Source of the DNA: Flavobacteriaceae bacterium CP2B
GTDB taxonomy: Bacteria > Bacteroidota > Bacteroidia > Flavobacteriales > Flavobacteriaceae
Assembly (NCBI GenBank): GCA_001683825.1
Contig: LXTR01000008.1
Span: 1 to 64,000 of the forward strand
Direction: 5' to 3'
Length of the DNA: 64,000 bases
Part shown: positions 8,262 to 17,050 of the stretch, piece by piece
Numbering within the stretch: the stretch's first letter is position 1
Layout of the letters: every line of letters begins with the position of its first letter
Notes under the pieces: generated by a model
Database searches by the model: none
What the model saw: the letters and a program-made list of their open reading frames with translations, nothing else
What the model was told of the DNA's origin: nothing
Translations under genes and position numbers: made by a program

Positions 8262-9527
8262 CTAGGAGGCTTCGTGCTCTTCCAGGTCCTTTCGCAAATC
8301 CAGTTTCCGGAAGGCCGGGAATACAAAACCCGTGGTGATGACGGTAATCACGGTCATGCACCCCCCAAAAACCACAGCGGTGACGGTGCCCATCCACTTG
8401 GCAGTGATACCGCTCTCAAAAGCCCCCAGTTCATTGGACGAACCCACAAACATGCTGTTGACAGCGGCTACCCTCCCGCGCATGTGGTCCGGGGTTTTGA
8501 GTTGCAGGATGGTCTGGCGGATGATCATCGAAATGCCATCGGTTACACCGCTGAGGAACAAGGCGGCCACGGAGATCCAAAACACGGTGGAAAGGCCAAA
8601 GACGATAATACACAAGCCAAAGCCAAAAATAGACACCAGCAACTTGATCCCGGCTTTTTTGTTGAGGGGGAAATAGGCGGCGGTAAACATGATCAGCAAC
8701 GCCCCCACGGCCGGGGCTGCCCGGAGGATTCCGAAACCCTGGGCACCTACCTGGAGGATGTCCTGTGCATAAATGGGAAGCAGGGCCACGGCCCCGCCAA
8801 AGAGCACGGCGATCATATCCAGGGTAATGGCCCCCAGGATCACCTTGGTATTCCATACATACCTGACCCCCTCTTTCAGGCTTTTTAGGACAGGCTCACC
8901 GATCTTGGGGTTCAGGATTGGTTTTTTGGGGATCCTGGTCAGCAACAGGAACGCCATCAGGGAGAATGCCAGGATCAGGCACATAGACCAGTGCACCCCG
9001 ATCCAGCTGATGGAAAAACCCGCCAGGGCAGGTCCGAGTACGGCCGCCATTTGCCAAACCGAACTGCTCCAGGTGGCCGCGTTCGGGTAGATTTTTTTGG
9101 GTACCAGGAGGGAAAACAGGGCAAATATGGTGGGCCCCAGAAATGCCCTGACAATACCCCCCGCGAAGACCAGGAAATAGATGGCCCCCAAAACGAGGTT
9201 GCCCGACAAGTCCCCTACCACGGCCGGCCAGGTCAGTAAGAACAGGCCGAGGCTGATAAAGGAAAAACCGAGGATGCATTTGACCAGCAAGCCCTTTTTT
9301 TCTTTCTGGTCTACCACATGCCCCGCGAAAAGGGCCAGGGTAACGGCGGGGATGACCTCCATAAGGCCAATAATACCCAGTGAAAGCGGATCTTTGGTAA
9401 GACTGTAGACTTCCCATTCAATCACCACAAACTGCATGGACCAGGCAAAAACCATGGCAAAGCGTACCAATAGGAAAATATTGAATTCCTTATAACGAAG
9501 GGCCGCGTACGGGTCGTTTTTCTGCAT
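8262..9527 (-). CDS. MFS transporter (MFS_3/EntS-like)
   Basis: 421 residues with about 12 hydrophobic segments. The N-terminal pattern 'PYAALRYKEFNIFLLVRFAM' and the cytoplasmic loop between helices 2 and 3 (GHVVDQKEKKGLL) are typical of the MFS_3 group that exports siderophores, drugs or small metabolites. The central loop LKEGVRYVWNTKVILGAI and the late 'DHMRGRVAAVNSMFVGSSNELGAFESG' also fit. Inner membrane. It converges with the SLC13 gene, 44 nt away. Substrate unknown. Confidence 0.85.
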   Translation of the reverse strand: MQKNDPYAALRYKEFNIFLLVRFAMVFAWSMQFVVIEWEVYSLTKDPLSLGIIGLMEVIPAVTLALFAGHVVDQKEKKGLLVKCILGFSFISLGLFLLTWPAVVGDLSGNLVLGAIYFLVFAGGIVRAFLGPTIFALFSLLVPKKIYPNAATWSSSVWQMAAVLGPALAGFSISWIGVHWSMCLILAFSLMAFLLLTRIPKKPILNPKIGEPVLKSLKEGVRYVWNTKVILGAITLDMIAVLFGGAVALLPIYAQDILQVGAQGFGILRAAPAVGALLIMFTAAYFPLNKKAGIKLLVSIFGFGLCIIVFGLSTVFWISVAALFLSGVTDGISMIIRQTILQLKTPDHMRGRVAAVNSMFVGSSNELGAFESGITAKWMGTVTAVVFGGCMTVITVITTGFVFPAFRKLDLRKDLEEHEAS

Positions 9528-9749
9528 AGGGCTAATAGAATGCGCAAAAATAGAAATAGCAGGGATTAGACGTGTATAAATCCGCGTTAATTTCTTAAGC
9601 CCTCCCCTGCTGTGGGGGGCGTATAAATGATTGCTGTCAAATTTTTTCTACGAAATGCGCCTGTGGCCGGATGAGTGAAAAATAGCTGCATTTCATCATG
9701 TTTTTTGGCCCGCTTAGCTAAAACTACCTCCTTTAGCCTGCTCTGGAAT

Positions 9750-9757
9750 TAGATTTG
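9750..9757 (+). promoter_or_regulatory. -7 promoter box TAGATTTG for the small membrane-protein pair
   Basis: Exact match to TAnnTTTG. It lies 8 nt before an upstream ATG (9765) but 32 nt before the ATG at 9789, which supports 9789 as the true start. The rest of the 9528-9749 gap shows nothing else recognisable. Confidence 0.55.
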
Positions 9758-9788
9758 TAGTCCTATGGTAAATGATAAAATTTGGGAT

Positions 9789-9959
9789 ATGAAAACAATA
9801 GTACTTATTAGAGAGATCTACATGGATGGGTTCCGGAATCTGGGGCACTTCCTGATGAAGCATTCGATGAAGGTGTATGCCTGGTTTAGTTTCGCCTTGT
9901 TTATAATCGCCCTGTACGCATTTGTATTCAGGGTTTCAACCGGTTTTGCCTTTGATTGA
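9789..9959 (+). CDS. Small single-pass membrane protein (DUF6747-like)
   Basis: 56 residues from ATG 9789 (64 from ATG 9765). The N-terminal half is amphipathic (TIVLIREIYMDGFRNLGHFL), then KVYAWFSFALFIIALYAFVF forms one membrane helix, and it ends in RVSTGFAFD. I recall this layout, including the ending, from a small family in Flavobacteriaceae called DUF6747; function unknown. A clear promoter precedes it, and a second tiny membrane-protein gene and a terminator follow. Confidence 0.65.
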   Translation: MKTIVLIREIYMDGFRNLGHFLMKHSMKVYAWFSFALFIIALYAFVFRVSTGFAFD

Positions 9960-10023
9960 AAACTACTTTCTTTCTTACTGTTTGGGGTGTTAACCAAGTG
10001 GGGCTCATTTAAATGATTTTCCA

Positions 10024-10134
10024 ATGGAAAAGATTTTTAACCTAAAAGGGTCCGGAAACCTTCCCCTGGAACGGATCTGTACCCTGCTCTACGTGATCGC
10101 TACCCTCGTATTCGTATTTTGGTATACGAGTTAG
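10024..10134 (+). CDS. 36-residue membrane miniprotein
   Basis: ATG 10024 to TAG 10134. The product starts polar (MEKIFNLKGSGNLPLERI) and continues into a hydrophobic helix (CTLLYVIATLVFVFWYTS) that runs to the C-terminus. It sits 64 nt after the 56-residue membrane protein and 30 nt before a strong terminator, so both probably form one short transcript. No known family recognised. Confidence 0.5.
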   Translation: MEKIFNLKGSGNLPLERICTLLYVIATLVFVFWYTS

Positions 10135-10164
10135 GCGAGAGCGCAGAGTCTGACATGAACAACG

Positions 10165-10196
10165 ATCCCGTAGCATTGCGCTACGGGATTTTTTTA
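10165..10196 (+). terminator. Intrinsic terminator after the small membrane-protein pair
   Basis: ATCCCGTAG (10165-10173) pairs perfectly with CTACGGGAT (10181-10189) around a 7-nt loop and runs into seven T residues. Confidence 0.9.
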
Positions 10197-10354
10197 CGCC
10201 TTTTCACATGGGGTGTGACCTGCCGGAAATAAAGGGGCTGAAAGGAAATACCCCTGCCGCTTCGCGCCGGGCCTTCCGGGAAATTTTTCAGCTTTTCCAA
10301 ACCCTCAGCATAAAACTCCGTAAGTGTCTGTACAACATAAAAACATAGATGCTT

Positions 10355-10936
10355 ATGAAATTCAATGGTTTTTTAACGAAAGCTTTCCTGTTCGGGATGC
10401 TGTTGCTTGGGGGCATGCTGTTTGCCCAGGAGCGCCAAACGATGAAAGAGGATACAAAAATGGTGGGGGGTGCCGCCATGTACCCCGGCAAGGATATTGT
10501 TTCCAATGCGGTTAACTCCATGGACCACACCACACTGGTGGCTGCGGTAAAGGCTGCCGGCCTGGTGGAAACCTTGCAGGGGGAGGGCCCCTTTACGGTT
10601 TTTGCACCTACCAATGCCGCTTTTGACAAGCTCCCGGACGGGACCGTGGCCTCACTGTTGCAACCCGGCAACCAACAACAACTACAGTCGGTACTAACCT
10701 ACCATGTGGTTGCCGGCAGGTACAGCGCGGCCGATCTGGTCTCCGCTATTGAAAAGGGCATGGGCGTCGCCAAACTCACCACCGTGAACGGGGCAACGCT
10801 TGAGGCGATGAAAGATGGGGACAAGGTGGTCATAAAAGACACCGCCGGTAACCGGTCCACCGTAACCATTGCCGATGTGAACCAGTCTAATGGGGTCATC
10901 CATGTGGTGGATGCCGTGGTATTGCCTGTCATGTAA
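10355..10936 (+). CDS. Secreted fasciclin-domain protein
   Basis: 193 residues from ATG 10355; an ATG two codons upstream is an alternative. Signal peptide ends in MLFAQ. The mature protein is one FAS1 domain: VNSMDHTTLVAAVKAAGLVE, then 'GPFTVFAPTNAAFDKLP' (FAS1 H1 box), 'LTYHVVAGRYSA' (YH box) and 'NGVIHVVDAVVLPVM' at the C-terminus (H2 box). FAS1 domains mediate adhesion and are often extracellular. Monocistronic, with a terminator 30 nt downstream. Confidence 0.92.
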   Translation: MKFNGFLTKAFLFGMLLLGGMLFAQERQTMKEDTKMVGGAAMYPGKDIVSNAVNSMDHTTLVAAVKAAGLVETLQGEGPFTVFAPTNAAFDKLPDGTVASLLQPGNQQQLQSVLTYHVVAGRYSAADLVSAIEKGMGVAKLTTVNGATLEAMKDGDKVVIKDTAGNRSTVTIADVNQSNGVIHVVDAVVLPVM

Positions 10937-10965
10937 TTTCCAGGGGAGACATGGTTTTGTTGAGG

Positions 10966-10992
10966 CCTCCGGGTATTCCCGGAGGTTTTTTT
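10966..10992 (+). terminator. Intrinsic terminator of the fasciclin gene
   Basis: CCTCCGGG (10966-10973) and CCCGGAGG (10978-10985) form a perfect 8-bp stem with loop TATT, followed by seven T residues. Confidence 0.92.
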
Positions 10993-11018
10993 GTGCCCCT
11001 TTCCCGGCCCGGCCCGGG

Positions 11019-11072
11019 ATGGAAAATATATATGGAAATAGTCCATAAAAATGGAAATATTCCATATCTTAG
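11019..11072 (+). promoter_or_regulatory. Tandem palindromic operator over the dinB promoter
   Basis: Two 15-nt boxes, ATGGAAATAGTCCAT (11032-11046) and ATGGAAATATTCCAT (11051-11065), start 19 nt apart; the second is a perfect palindrome around its centre. A half-site (ATGGAAAATATA) begins at 11019. The second box touches a TATCTTAG -7 element (11065-11072) located 21 nt before the dinB start, so a bound repressor would block transcription. An SOS-type, LexA-like regulator is the natural guess, but none is encoded in this window. Confidence 0.65.
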
Positions 11073-11092
11073 TCTTCCTTTTTTGAACAGGG

Positions 11093-12307
11093 ATGCACAA
11101 GACGATATTACATCTGGATTTGGATACTTTTTATGTGTCGGTAGAGCGGTTGATCAACAGTGAACTGCGCAACAAACCCCTGCTGGTAGGTGGGGTGAGC
11201 GACCGGGGGGTGGTGGCTGCCTGCAGTTATGAGACCCGGGGGTTTGGGGTGCATTCCGGCATGCCCATGAAAATGGCGCGTGAACTATGCCCCGAAGCCG
11301 TGGTCATCCGCGGCAACGCGGGCACTTATAGCAAGCATTCCGACCTGGTTACGGAGATCATCCGGGAGAAAGTGCCGCTTTTTGAAAAGTCGAGCATCGA
11401 CGAGTTCTATGCCGACCTTTCGGGGATGGACCGGTTTTTTGGTTGCTACCAGTACGCTTCCGAATTGCGGAAGACCATCATTAAGGAGACCGGGCTGCCC
11501 ATTTCCTTTGGCTTGTCGGTGAACAAAGTGGTTTCCAAGGTGGCCACCAACGAGGCCAAACCCAACAACCAACTGAAGATCGACCTGGGGTATGAAAAGC
11601 CCTTCCTGGCGCCGCTATCGATCAGGAAAATCCCCATGGTAGGAGACAAGACGTACCAGATCCTCAGGAACCTGGGACTGCGCAGGGTGAAAACCATACA
11701 GGAGATGCCGATCGACCTCATGCAGCGGGTGCTGGGGGCCAACGGCACGGTGATCTGGAAACGGGCCAACGGGCTGGACAACAGCCCCGTGATACCTTTT
11801 CACGAACGCAAATCAATCTCTACCGAACGCACTTTCGACCGGGACACCATCGATGTGGTGAAACTCAGGGGGATCCTTATCGCCATGGCCGAGAACCTGG
11901 CCTTCCAGTTGCGGAGGGGCGGCAAGCTTACCGCCTGCATTGCGGTAAAACTGCGTTATTCGGATTTTAATACCTATTCCAAACAAATGCGCATCCCCTA
12001 TACCAGCGCCGACCATATCCTGATCCCCAGGATCCTGGAGCTGTTCAACAACCTGTACAACAAAAGGTTGCTGGTACGCCTGGTAGGGATCCGGTTCAGC
12101 CACCTGGTGCCGGGGAGCTACCAGATCAATTTGTTTGAGGATACCGAGGAGGCCCTGAATCTCTATGCGGCCATGGACAGGATCCGGGAACGCTATGGTG
12201 ACAAAAGTGTGCTGAGGGCCTCTGGCATGGGCGCCAAAACCATCGGCAGGATGCAGAACCCTTTTAACGGGCAGCCGCCCGTGGTGCTGGCACACCGGAA
12301 ACAATAA
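11093..12307 (+). CDS. dinB: Y-family DNA polymerase (Pol IV, DinB)
   Basis: 404 residues. Palm-domain catalytic residues are visible: Asp9 in HLDLDTFYVSVE and Asp103-Glu104 in KSSIDEFYADLSG. The steric region VAACSYETRGFGVHSGMP and the helix-hairpin-helix 'IRKIPMVGDKTYQILRNLGL' follow, then the little-finger domain from about residue 240 (SISTERTFDRDT). Slightly longer than E. coli DinB (351). It copies damaged DNA with low fidelity. It stands at the head of a cassette with a short DnaE, under a palindromic operator, which points to damage induction. Confidence 0.93.
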   Translation: MHKTILHLDLDTFYVSVERLINSELRNKPLLVGGVSDRGVVAACSYETRGFGVHSGMPMKMARELCPEAVVIRGNAGTYSKHSDLVTEIIREKVPLFEKSSIDEFYADLSGMDRFFGCYQYASELRKTIIKETGLPISFGLSVNKVVSKVATNEAKPNNQLKIDLGYEKPFLAPLSIRKIPMVGDKTYQILRNLGLRRVKTIQEMPIDLMQRVLGANGTVIWKRANGLDNSPVIPFHERKSISTERTFDRDTIDVVKLRGILIAMAENLAFQLRRGGKLTACIAVKLRYSDFNTYSKQMRIPYTSADHILIPRILELFNNLYNKRLLVRLVGIRFSHLVPGSYQINLFEDTEEALNLYAAMDRIRERYGDKSVLRASGMGAKTIGRMQNPFNGQPPVVLAHRKQ

Positions 12308-12340
12308 CAAATCCCGAAAGCGATGAGCAATAAAAAATAT

Positions 12341-12687
12341 ATGACCTCGAAGAAAGAACGTCCCGGTTTGCCGGAGACTGCCGTTTTCTTGTGGGTATGT
12401 TGCCCAACCCTTAGCAATATTAATGGCGGGAAACAACTTATAATGCCTTCAGGATCCGTGGGGGCCAGTTATATAGAAGCCGGTGAAAAGCCTGGAGGAA
12501 AAGACCTGGCGATGAGGTTGCGGGTTGCCAGAAAAGAAGCAGAATACTGGCTCAGGCCCTAAAGGTCATGAAGGCTCTTCATGATGAAAGGACGGAAGAG
12601 TTGATAAAACAAGCTACAAAACTAAGAAGGATATTGTCTTCCATCGCAAACCGGATCATGAACATAAAAAAACTACGGCCTAATTAA
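12341..12687 (+). pseudogene. Frameshifted four-helix-bundle protein (S23 rRNA-IVP family)
   Basis: The first part (from ATG 12341, or ATG 12323) carries the family signature 'LSNINGGKQLIMPSGSVGAS', 'YIEAGEKPGGKDLAMRLRVA' and RKEAEYWLR, then hits a stop at 12560. The continuation is found in another frame to the stop at 12685-12687 (ALKVMKALHDERTEELIKQA, then TKLRRILSSI), which matches the expected last helix. An intact relative reads roughly 'RKEAKESRYWL', so bases also seem lost near YWL. The gene is therefore broken by a frameshift. Normal members are about 120-130 residues of unknown function. It lies between dinB and dnaE. Confidence 0.75.
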
Positions 12688-12719
12688 TTTCCAAACACTA
12701 TCTCCATTTGGGATTTATC

Positions 12720-15700
12720 ATGTATATCAACTGCCACACTTATTACAGCCTTCGTTACGGCACGTTCTCTGAGGTAGCCCTTTTGGAACTCGCCCGGGAG
12801 ATGCAGGTCACGCGACTGGCCCTGACCGATATCAACAATACCTCGGCGGGGCTCAACTTTGTGCGCAAGGCAAAGGAGTATGATATACGCCCCATCCTGG
12901 GGATCGACTTCAGGAACGGGGCCGACCCCTGTTTTGTGGGGATTGCCAAAAACAATGAGGGGTACCGTGAGTTGAACGCCTTTTTGTCGGCACACCTGCA
13001 CGATGGCAAAAAGCTGCCCTCACGAGCCCCCCTGTTTCGGGAGGCTTATGTAATCTACCCTTTTGAAAGGGTGCTGCTCAGCGGGTTGTGGGCCCTGGGG
13101 GAACATGAGTTTATCGGTGTTTCCGTGGCAGACCTCAGGCGCCTGCCCTTTTCCCGCCTGAAAGAGCAGAAGGAAAAGCTGGTGGTGTTACAGCCGGTGA
13201 CCTTCAGGAACAAGCGCGATTTTAACGCGCACCGCCTGTTGCGCGCCATAGACAACAACGTGCTGCTCAGCAAGCTCCCCGGGGAGGAGCAAGCCGATGA
13301 AAACGAGAAGATGTTCCCCATCGCCAACCTGGCTGCCGCCTTTGCCGAATACCCCCACATCCTCGAAAACACTGAGCGCCTGATGAATGCCTGTACAATC
13401 CATTTCGACTTTTCGGCAGACCGCAGGCCGCAGAACCTGCAAACCTACCTGGGCTCCAGGGAGGCAGACGAGCGGCTATTGGAGCAGCTGTGCCTGGAAG
13501 GCCTTCCGTACCGTTATCCCGAAGTGGGGGCACCTATCCGCCAAAGGCTCCGGAAGGAACTGGACCTGATCCGGGAAAAAAACTTTGTTTCCTATTTCCT
13601 GATCAACTGGGACATTGTTTCCCATGCGCGCAAAAAGGGGTTTTTCTACGTGGGCCGGGGCAGCGGGGCCAACAGCATCGTCGCATACCTGCTCCGGATT
13701 ACCGATGTGGACCCTATTGAACTCGACCTCTACTTTGAACGCTTTATCAACCTTTACCGGGTGAACCCCCCGGATTTCGATATTGATTTCTCCTGGAAAG
13801 ACCGGGAGGAAATGACCCGTTATATTTTCGAACGCTTTGAGCATGTGGCCCTGCTGGGTACGTATGTCACTTTTCAGGAACGGGGGGTGATCCGTGAATT
13901 GGGGAAGGTGTTCGGGCTGCCCAAGGCAGAGATCGATTTCCTCTGTGAACGCAACTACCAGCCTTCCCAGTTGGACGAAGTGTCGCTGCTGGTCCTTAAA
14001 TACGGGAGGCTTATCAAGGACATGCCCAATTACCTGAGCATCCATGCCGGGGGGATCCTCATCAGTGAAAAGCCCATACATTATTTCTCGGCGACCCACC
14101 TTCCGCCCAAAGGTTTCCCCACGACCCAGTTTGACATGGTCATCGCGGAAGACGTAGGCCTTTACAAATTTGATATCCTGGGGCAGCGGGGTTTGGCCAA
14201 GATCAAGGAAGCCCTGGAAATCGCCCTGCAAAACCAGCCGGAAACGGCTGCCGGGGTCGATATTCACGATGTCCGCTCTTTTAAGCGGGATCCCAGGGTC
14301 AATGAGCTGATCAAATCGGCCCGGTGCATGGGGTGCTTTTATGTAGAATCGCCGGCCATGCGCATGCTGCTGAGGAAGCTGGAGGTAGATACCTACCTGG
14401 GCCTGGTGGCTGCCAGTTCCATCATCCGCCCCGGGGTGGCCCGGAGCGGGATGATGCGCGAATATATCCTGAGGCACCGTGACAAAGGCCGGGCAGGGCG
14501 GGAAGCCCATCCGGTCATGCTCGAAATCATGCCCGAGACCTATGGGGTCATGGTCTACCAGGAAGACGTGATCAAGGTGGCCCACTATTTTGCCGGCCTG
14601 GACCTGGGGGAAGCCGATGTGTTGCGGCGCGGGATGAGCGGAAAGTTCCGGTCCAGGGAGGAGTTCCAGAGGGTGAAAGACCGCTTCCTGGAGAATTGCC
14701 GCAAAAAGGGGTATGATGACGGGCTGGTGGCCGAGGTCTGGAACCAGGTAGCCAGTTTTGCCGGCTACGCGTTTGCCAAAGGGCACTCTGCTTCCTATGC
14801 GGTGGAAAGCTACCAAAGCCTGTTCCTCCGGGCCTATTACCCCCTGGAATACCTGGTGGCCGTGCTCAATAATGGCGGGGGCTTTTACCGGCCGGAGTTC
14901 TATGTACACGAGGCCCGTATGCTCGGGGGGCGCGTGCATGCCCCCTGTATCAACCGCAGCCTTGCCGTAAACACCATCTACGGGATAGATATCTACCTGG
15001 GGTTTATGTACCTGAAGGAGTTGGAAGAACGGGTCATGCAGCGCATCCTGGCAGCCAGGTCGAAGGAAGGGCTGTTTGCCTCCCTGGAGGATTTCCTGGA
15101 CCGGGTACCTATATCCATTGAACAGGCAAGCATCCTGATCCGTATTGACGCCTTCCGGTTTACCGGGCACAACCAGCACGAATTGTTGTGGAAGGCCCAT
15201 CTATACCTGTCGCGGGGCACCCAGACCGGGCACCCCAAATTGTTCCCGCCCAGGCAGCGGAGTTTCAAGATCCCCCAACTGTATACCAGCATGCAGGAAA
15301 CCGCCTTTACCCAGCTGGAGCTGTTGGGTTTCAGCCTGTGCAGCCCGTTTGATCTCTTAAAAGAAGCCCCCGGGAATGGAAATGGGAGCAAGCACCTGCC
15401 CGATTACCTGGGCCGCCACATTGATATCTATGGCTACCTGGTAACGGTAAAAAACACCCATACCCACAAAGGAGACCGTATGCATTTTGCCACCCTGACA
15501 GACCGCTACGGGGAAGTTTTTGACACCGTACTGTTCCCCCCTGTGGCTGCAAAATACCCTTTTCGCGGGCGGGGGATCTACCGCTTTTACGGGAAGGTGG
15601 TGAGTGAATTCGGGTTTTTGAGCATCGAGGTGGTAAAGATGCAAAAGCAGGATTATATACAAGACCCCCGCTATGCAGAACTAAAAACAAGCACCAAATT

Positions 15701-15743
15701 GCGAAAGCCCAGGGAAAGCGATATGGTTGAAAAAGAGGAGTGA
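12720..15743 (+). CDS. dnaE: Short DNA polymerase III alpha subunit (DnaE2/ImuC-like)
   Basis: 1007 residues from ATG 12720; an upstream TTG is unlikely. The N-terminal PHP domain starts at MYINCHTYYSLRYGTFSEV. The polymerase core includes GFFYVGRGSGANSIVAYLL and the catalytic PPDFDIDFSW (Asp near residues 351-355). Later come SSIIRPGVARSGMMREYI, GVMVYQEDVIKVAHYFAGL and FAKGHSASYAVESYQSLFLR, all typical of DnaE. A C-terminal OB-fold-like stretch begins near residue 900 (IDIYGYLVTVKNTH). It is about 150 residues shorter than replicative DnaE and follows dinB, as in mutagenic cassettes, so error-prone translesion synthesis is the likely role. No imuA gene is present. Confidence 0.9.
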   Translation: MYINCHTYYSLRYGTFSEVALLELAREMQVTRLALTDINNTSAGLNFVRKAKEYDIRPILGIDFRNGADPCFVGIAKNNEGYRELNAFLSAHLHDGKKLPSRAPLFREAYVIYPFERVLLSGLWALGEHEFIGVSVADLRRLPFSRLKEQKEKLVVLQPVTFRNKRDFNAHRLLRAIDNNVLLSKLPGEEQADENEKMFPIANLAAAFAEYPHILENTERLMNACTIHFDFSADRRPQNLQTYLGSREADERLLEQLCLEGLPYRYPEVGAPIRQRLRKELDLIREKNFVSYFLINWDIVSHARKKGFFYVGRGSGANSIVAYLLRITDVDPIELDLYFERFINLYRVNPPDFDIDFSWKDREEMTRYIFERFEHVALLGTYVTFQERGVIRELGKVFGLPKAEIDFLCERNYQPSQLDEVSLLVLKYGRLIKDMPNYLSIHAGGILISEKPIHYFSATHLPPKGFPTTQFDMVIAEDVGLYKFDILGQRGLAKIKEALEIALQNQPETAAGVDIHDVRSFKRDPRVNELIKSARCMGCFYVESPAMRMLLRKLEVDTYLGLVAASSIIRPGVARSGMMREYILRHRDKGRAGREAHPVMLEIMPETYGVMVYQEDVIKVAHYFAGLDLGEADVLRRGMSGKFRSREEFQRVKDRFLENCRKKGYDDGLVAEVWNQVASFAGYAFAKGHSASYAVESYQSLFLRAYYPLEYLVAVLNNGGGFYRPEFYVHEARMLGGRVHAPCINRSLAVNTIYGIDIYLGFMYLKELEERVMQRILAARSKEGLFASLEDFLDRVPISIEQASILIRIDAFRFTGHNQHELLWKAHLYLSRGTQTGHPKLFPPRQRSFKIPQLYTSMQETAFTQLELLGFSLCSPFDLLKEAPGNGNGSKHLPDYLGRHIDIYGYLVTVKNTHTHKGDRMHFATLTDRYGEVFDTVLFPPVAAKYPFRGRGIYRFYGKVVSEFGFLSIEVVKMQKQDYIQDPRYAELKTSTKLRKPRESDMVEKEE

Positions 15744-15803
15744 CTTTCAGGCGGTCCGGAGGCTTTACATTCCCCCAAAAATGGCGGGATTTGGGAAAAG
15801 CCC

Positions 15804-16958
15804 CTAAGCGTCCTTTTTGCCTACCACAGCTACGCCCGAGGAGGGTACCCCTTCGAAAGACGTCAGCTGAAGGCCAAATTGCTGCTGGTATGCCGTGGTA
15901 ATTTCACCGACAAACCCCTCCGCGTCCTTTTCATGGACCAGGTTCAGGGTACAGCCGCCAAAACCACCTCCCATCATACGCGATCCCAGCACCCCGGGGA
16001 TCTTTTTGGTGTAATCCACCAGGAAATCCAATTCAGGGCAACTTACCTCATACTGTTTCCGCAAGCCTTCATGCGAACTGTAAAACAAGGCCCCCAGCCG
16101 CTGGAGGTCGCCCTGCTCCAGGGCGTCAACGGCAGCGAGCACCCTCTCGTTCTCAGATACCACATAGGCGCAACGGTTGTACAGGACGGTACTCAGGCTA
16201 CCCTGGCAGGCAAGGAGCATTTCAGGGCTCACCTCCCGAAGTGTACCGGCCACGGGGAAGCGCTGCCGTATTATGGAAAGCCCTTCCTCACATTGCGCCC
16301 TCCTCAGGTTGTATTCACTATCTGCCAGGCTGTGGGATACGTGAGAATTCAGGAGGACCAGCTTGTAAGGATGTAATTTTAAGGGGTGGTACGAATATTC
16401 CAGGGACCTGCAATCGAGTAACATAGCGTGGCCTTCCCGCCCCATGACCGAAGCAAATTGATCCATTATCCCACATTGCATGCCCACAAAATGATGTTCC
16501 GCATCCCTGCTTAGCGCAATGAGGTCCCAGGGGGTGAGCCCGAGGCCAAAAAGTTCATTCAGCCCAAAAGCCAGGCCACATTCAAGGGCGGCAGAAGAGC
16601 TCAGGCCGGAACCTGCCGGCAGGCTGCTTTCAATCTCGCAATCAAAACCCTGGACCCGGTCTGTCCGCTTGCTTAATTCCGCCAATACCCCCAGCAAGTA
16701 ATTCTCCCAGGACTGAGCACTGCGCGAGATAGCATCCAGGGAAACCGTAAACCCCTTTTGGTTCATTTGGCTGTAAAAGCTGGCCCGGAACACATCTGGC
16801 CGGCGCCGGAACCGGAATACGATCGTTTTATCCACCGCGGCGGGCAACACATACCCCATGTTGTAATCAGTATGCTCTCCTATAAGGTTGATGCGCCCCG
16901 GGGCAGAAACGGTAAGGTCTGGAATAAAAGTTTCAGGTGTTGGTAATGCCATGATCAC
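15804..16958 (-). CDS. galK: Galactokinase
   Basis: 384 residues, the normal length. GHMP-kinase signatures: galactokinase motif GRINLIGEHTDY (21-32), ATP-binding LPAGSGLSSSAA (113-124), and the C-terminal GSRMMGGGFGGCTLNLV. It phosphorylates galactose at C1 in the Leloir pathway, in the cytosol. The first Met (16958) and the third codon Met (16952) are both possible starts. Other Leloir genes are absent from the window. Upstream lie a minus-strand terminator (17051-17081) and an operator site shared with susC. Confidence 0.95.
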   Translation of the reverse strand: MIMALPTPETFIPDLTVSAPGRINLIGEHTDYNMGYVLPAAVDKTIVFRFRRRPDVFRASFYSQMNQKGFTVSLDAISRSAQSWENYLLGVLAELSKRTDRVQGFDCEIESSLPAGSGLSSSAALECGLAFGLNELFGLGLTPWDLIALSRDAEHHFVGMQCGIMDQFASVMGREGHAMLLDCRSLEYSYHPLKLHPYKLVLLNSHVSHSLADSEYNLRRAQCEEGLSIIRQRFPVAGTLREVSPEMLLACQGSLSTVLYNRCAYVVSENERVLAAVDALEQGDLQRLGALFYSSHEGLRKQYEVSCPELDFLVDYTKKIPGVLGSRMMGGGFGGCTLNLVHEKDAEGFVGEITTAYQQQFGLQLTSFEGVPSSGVAVVGKKDA

Positions 16959-17050
16959 ATTTCAATCGTATGCCGGGTTGCCCTTTACTACCGTGGTGAC
17001 GAAGGCCTCGAACATCTGCTTGGTGCTGCGAATATAGGGTATTTACGTAT
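16959..17050 (-). other. galK leader with a decayed coding remnant
   Basis: On the minus strand the frame 'IRSTKQMFEAFVTTVVKGNP' followed by AYD and a stop (stop near 16972) is open for about 25 codons and reads like the C-terminal tail of a protein, but an in-frame stop lies just upstream. I do not recognise the parent. It suggests that a gene once in front of galK was deleted. Confidence 0.35.

Noticed and set aside
13476-15200. 574-residue minus-strand frame inside dnaE
   Set aside because: Antisense shadow of a clear polymerase gene, caused by GC-rich codon use.
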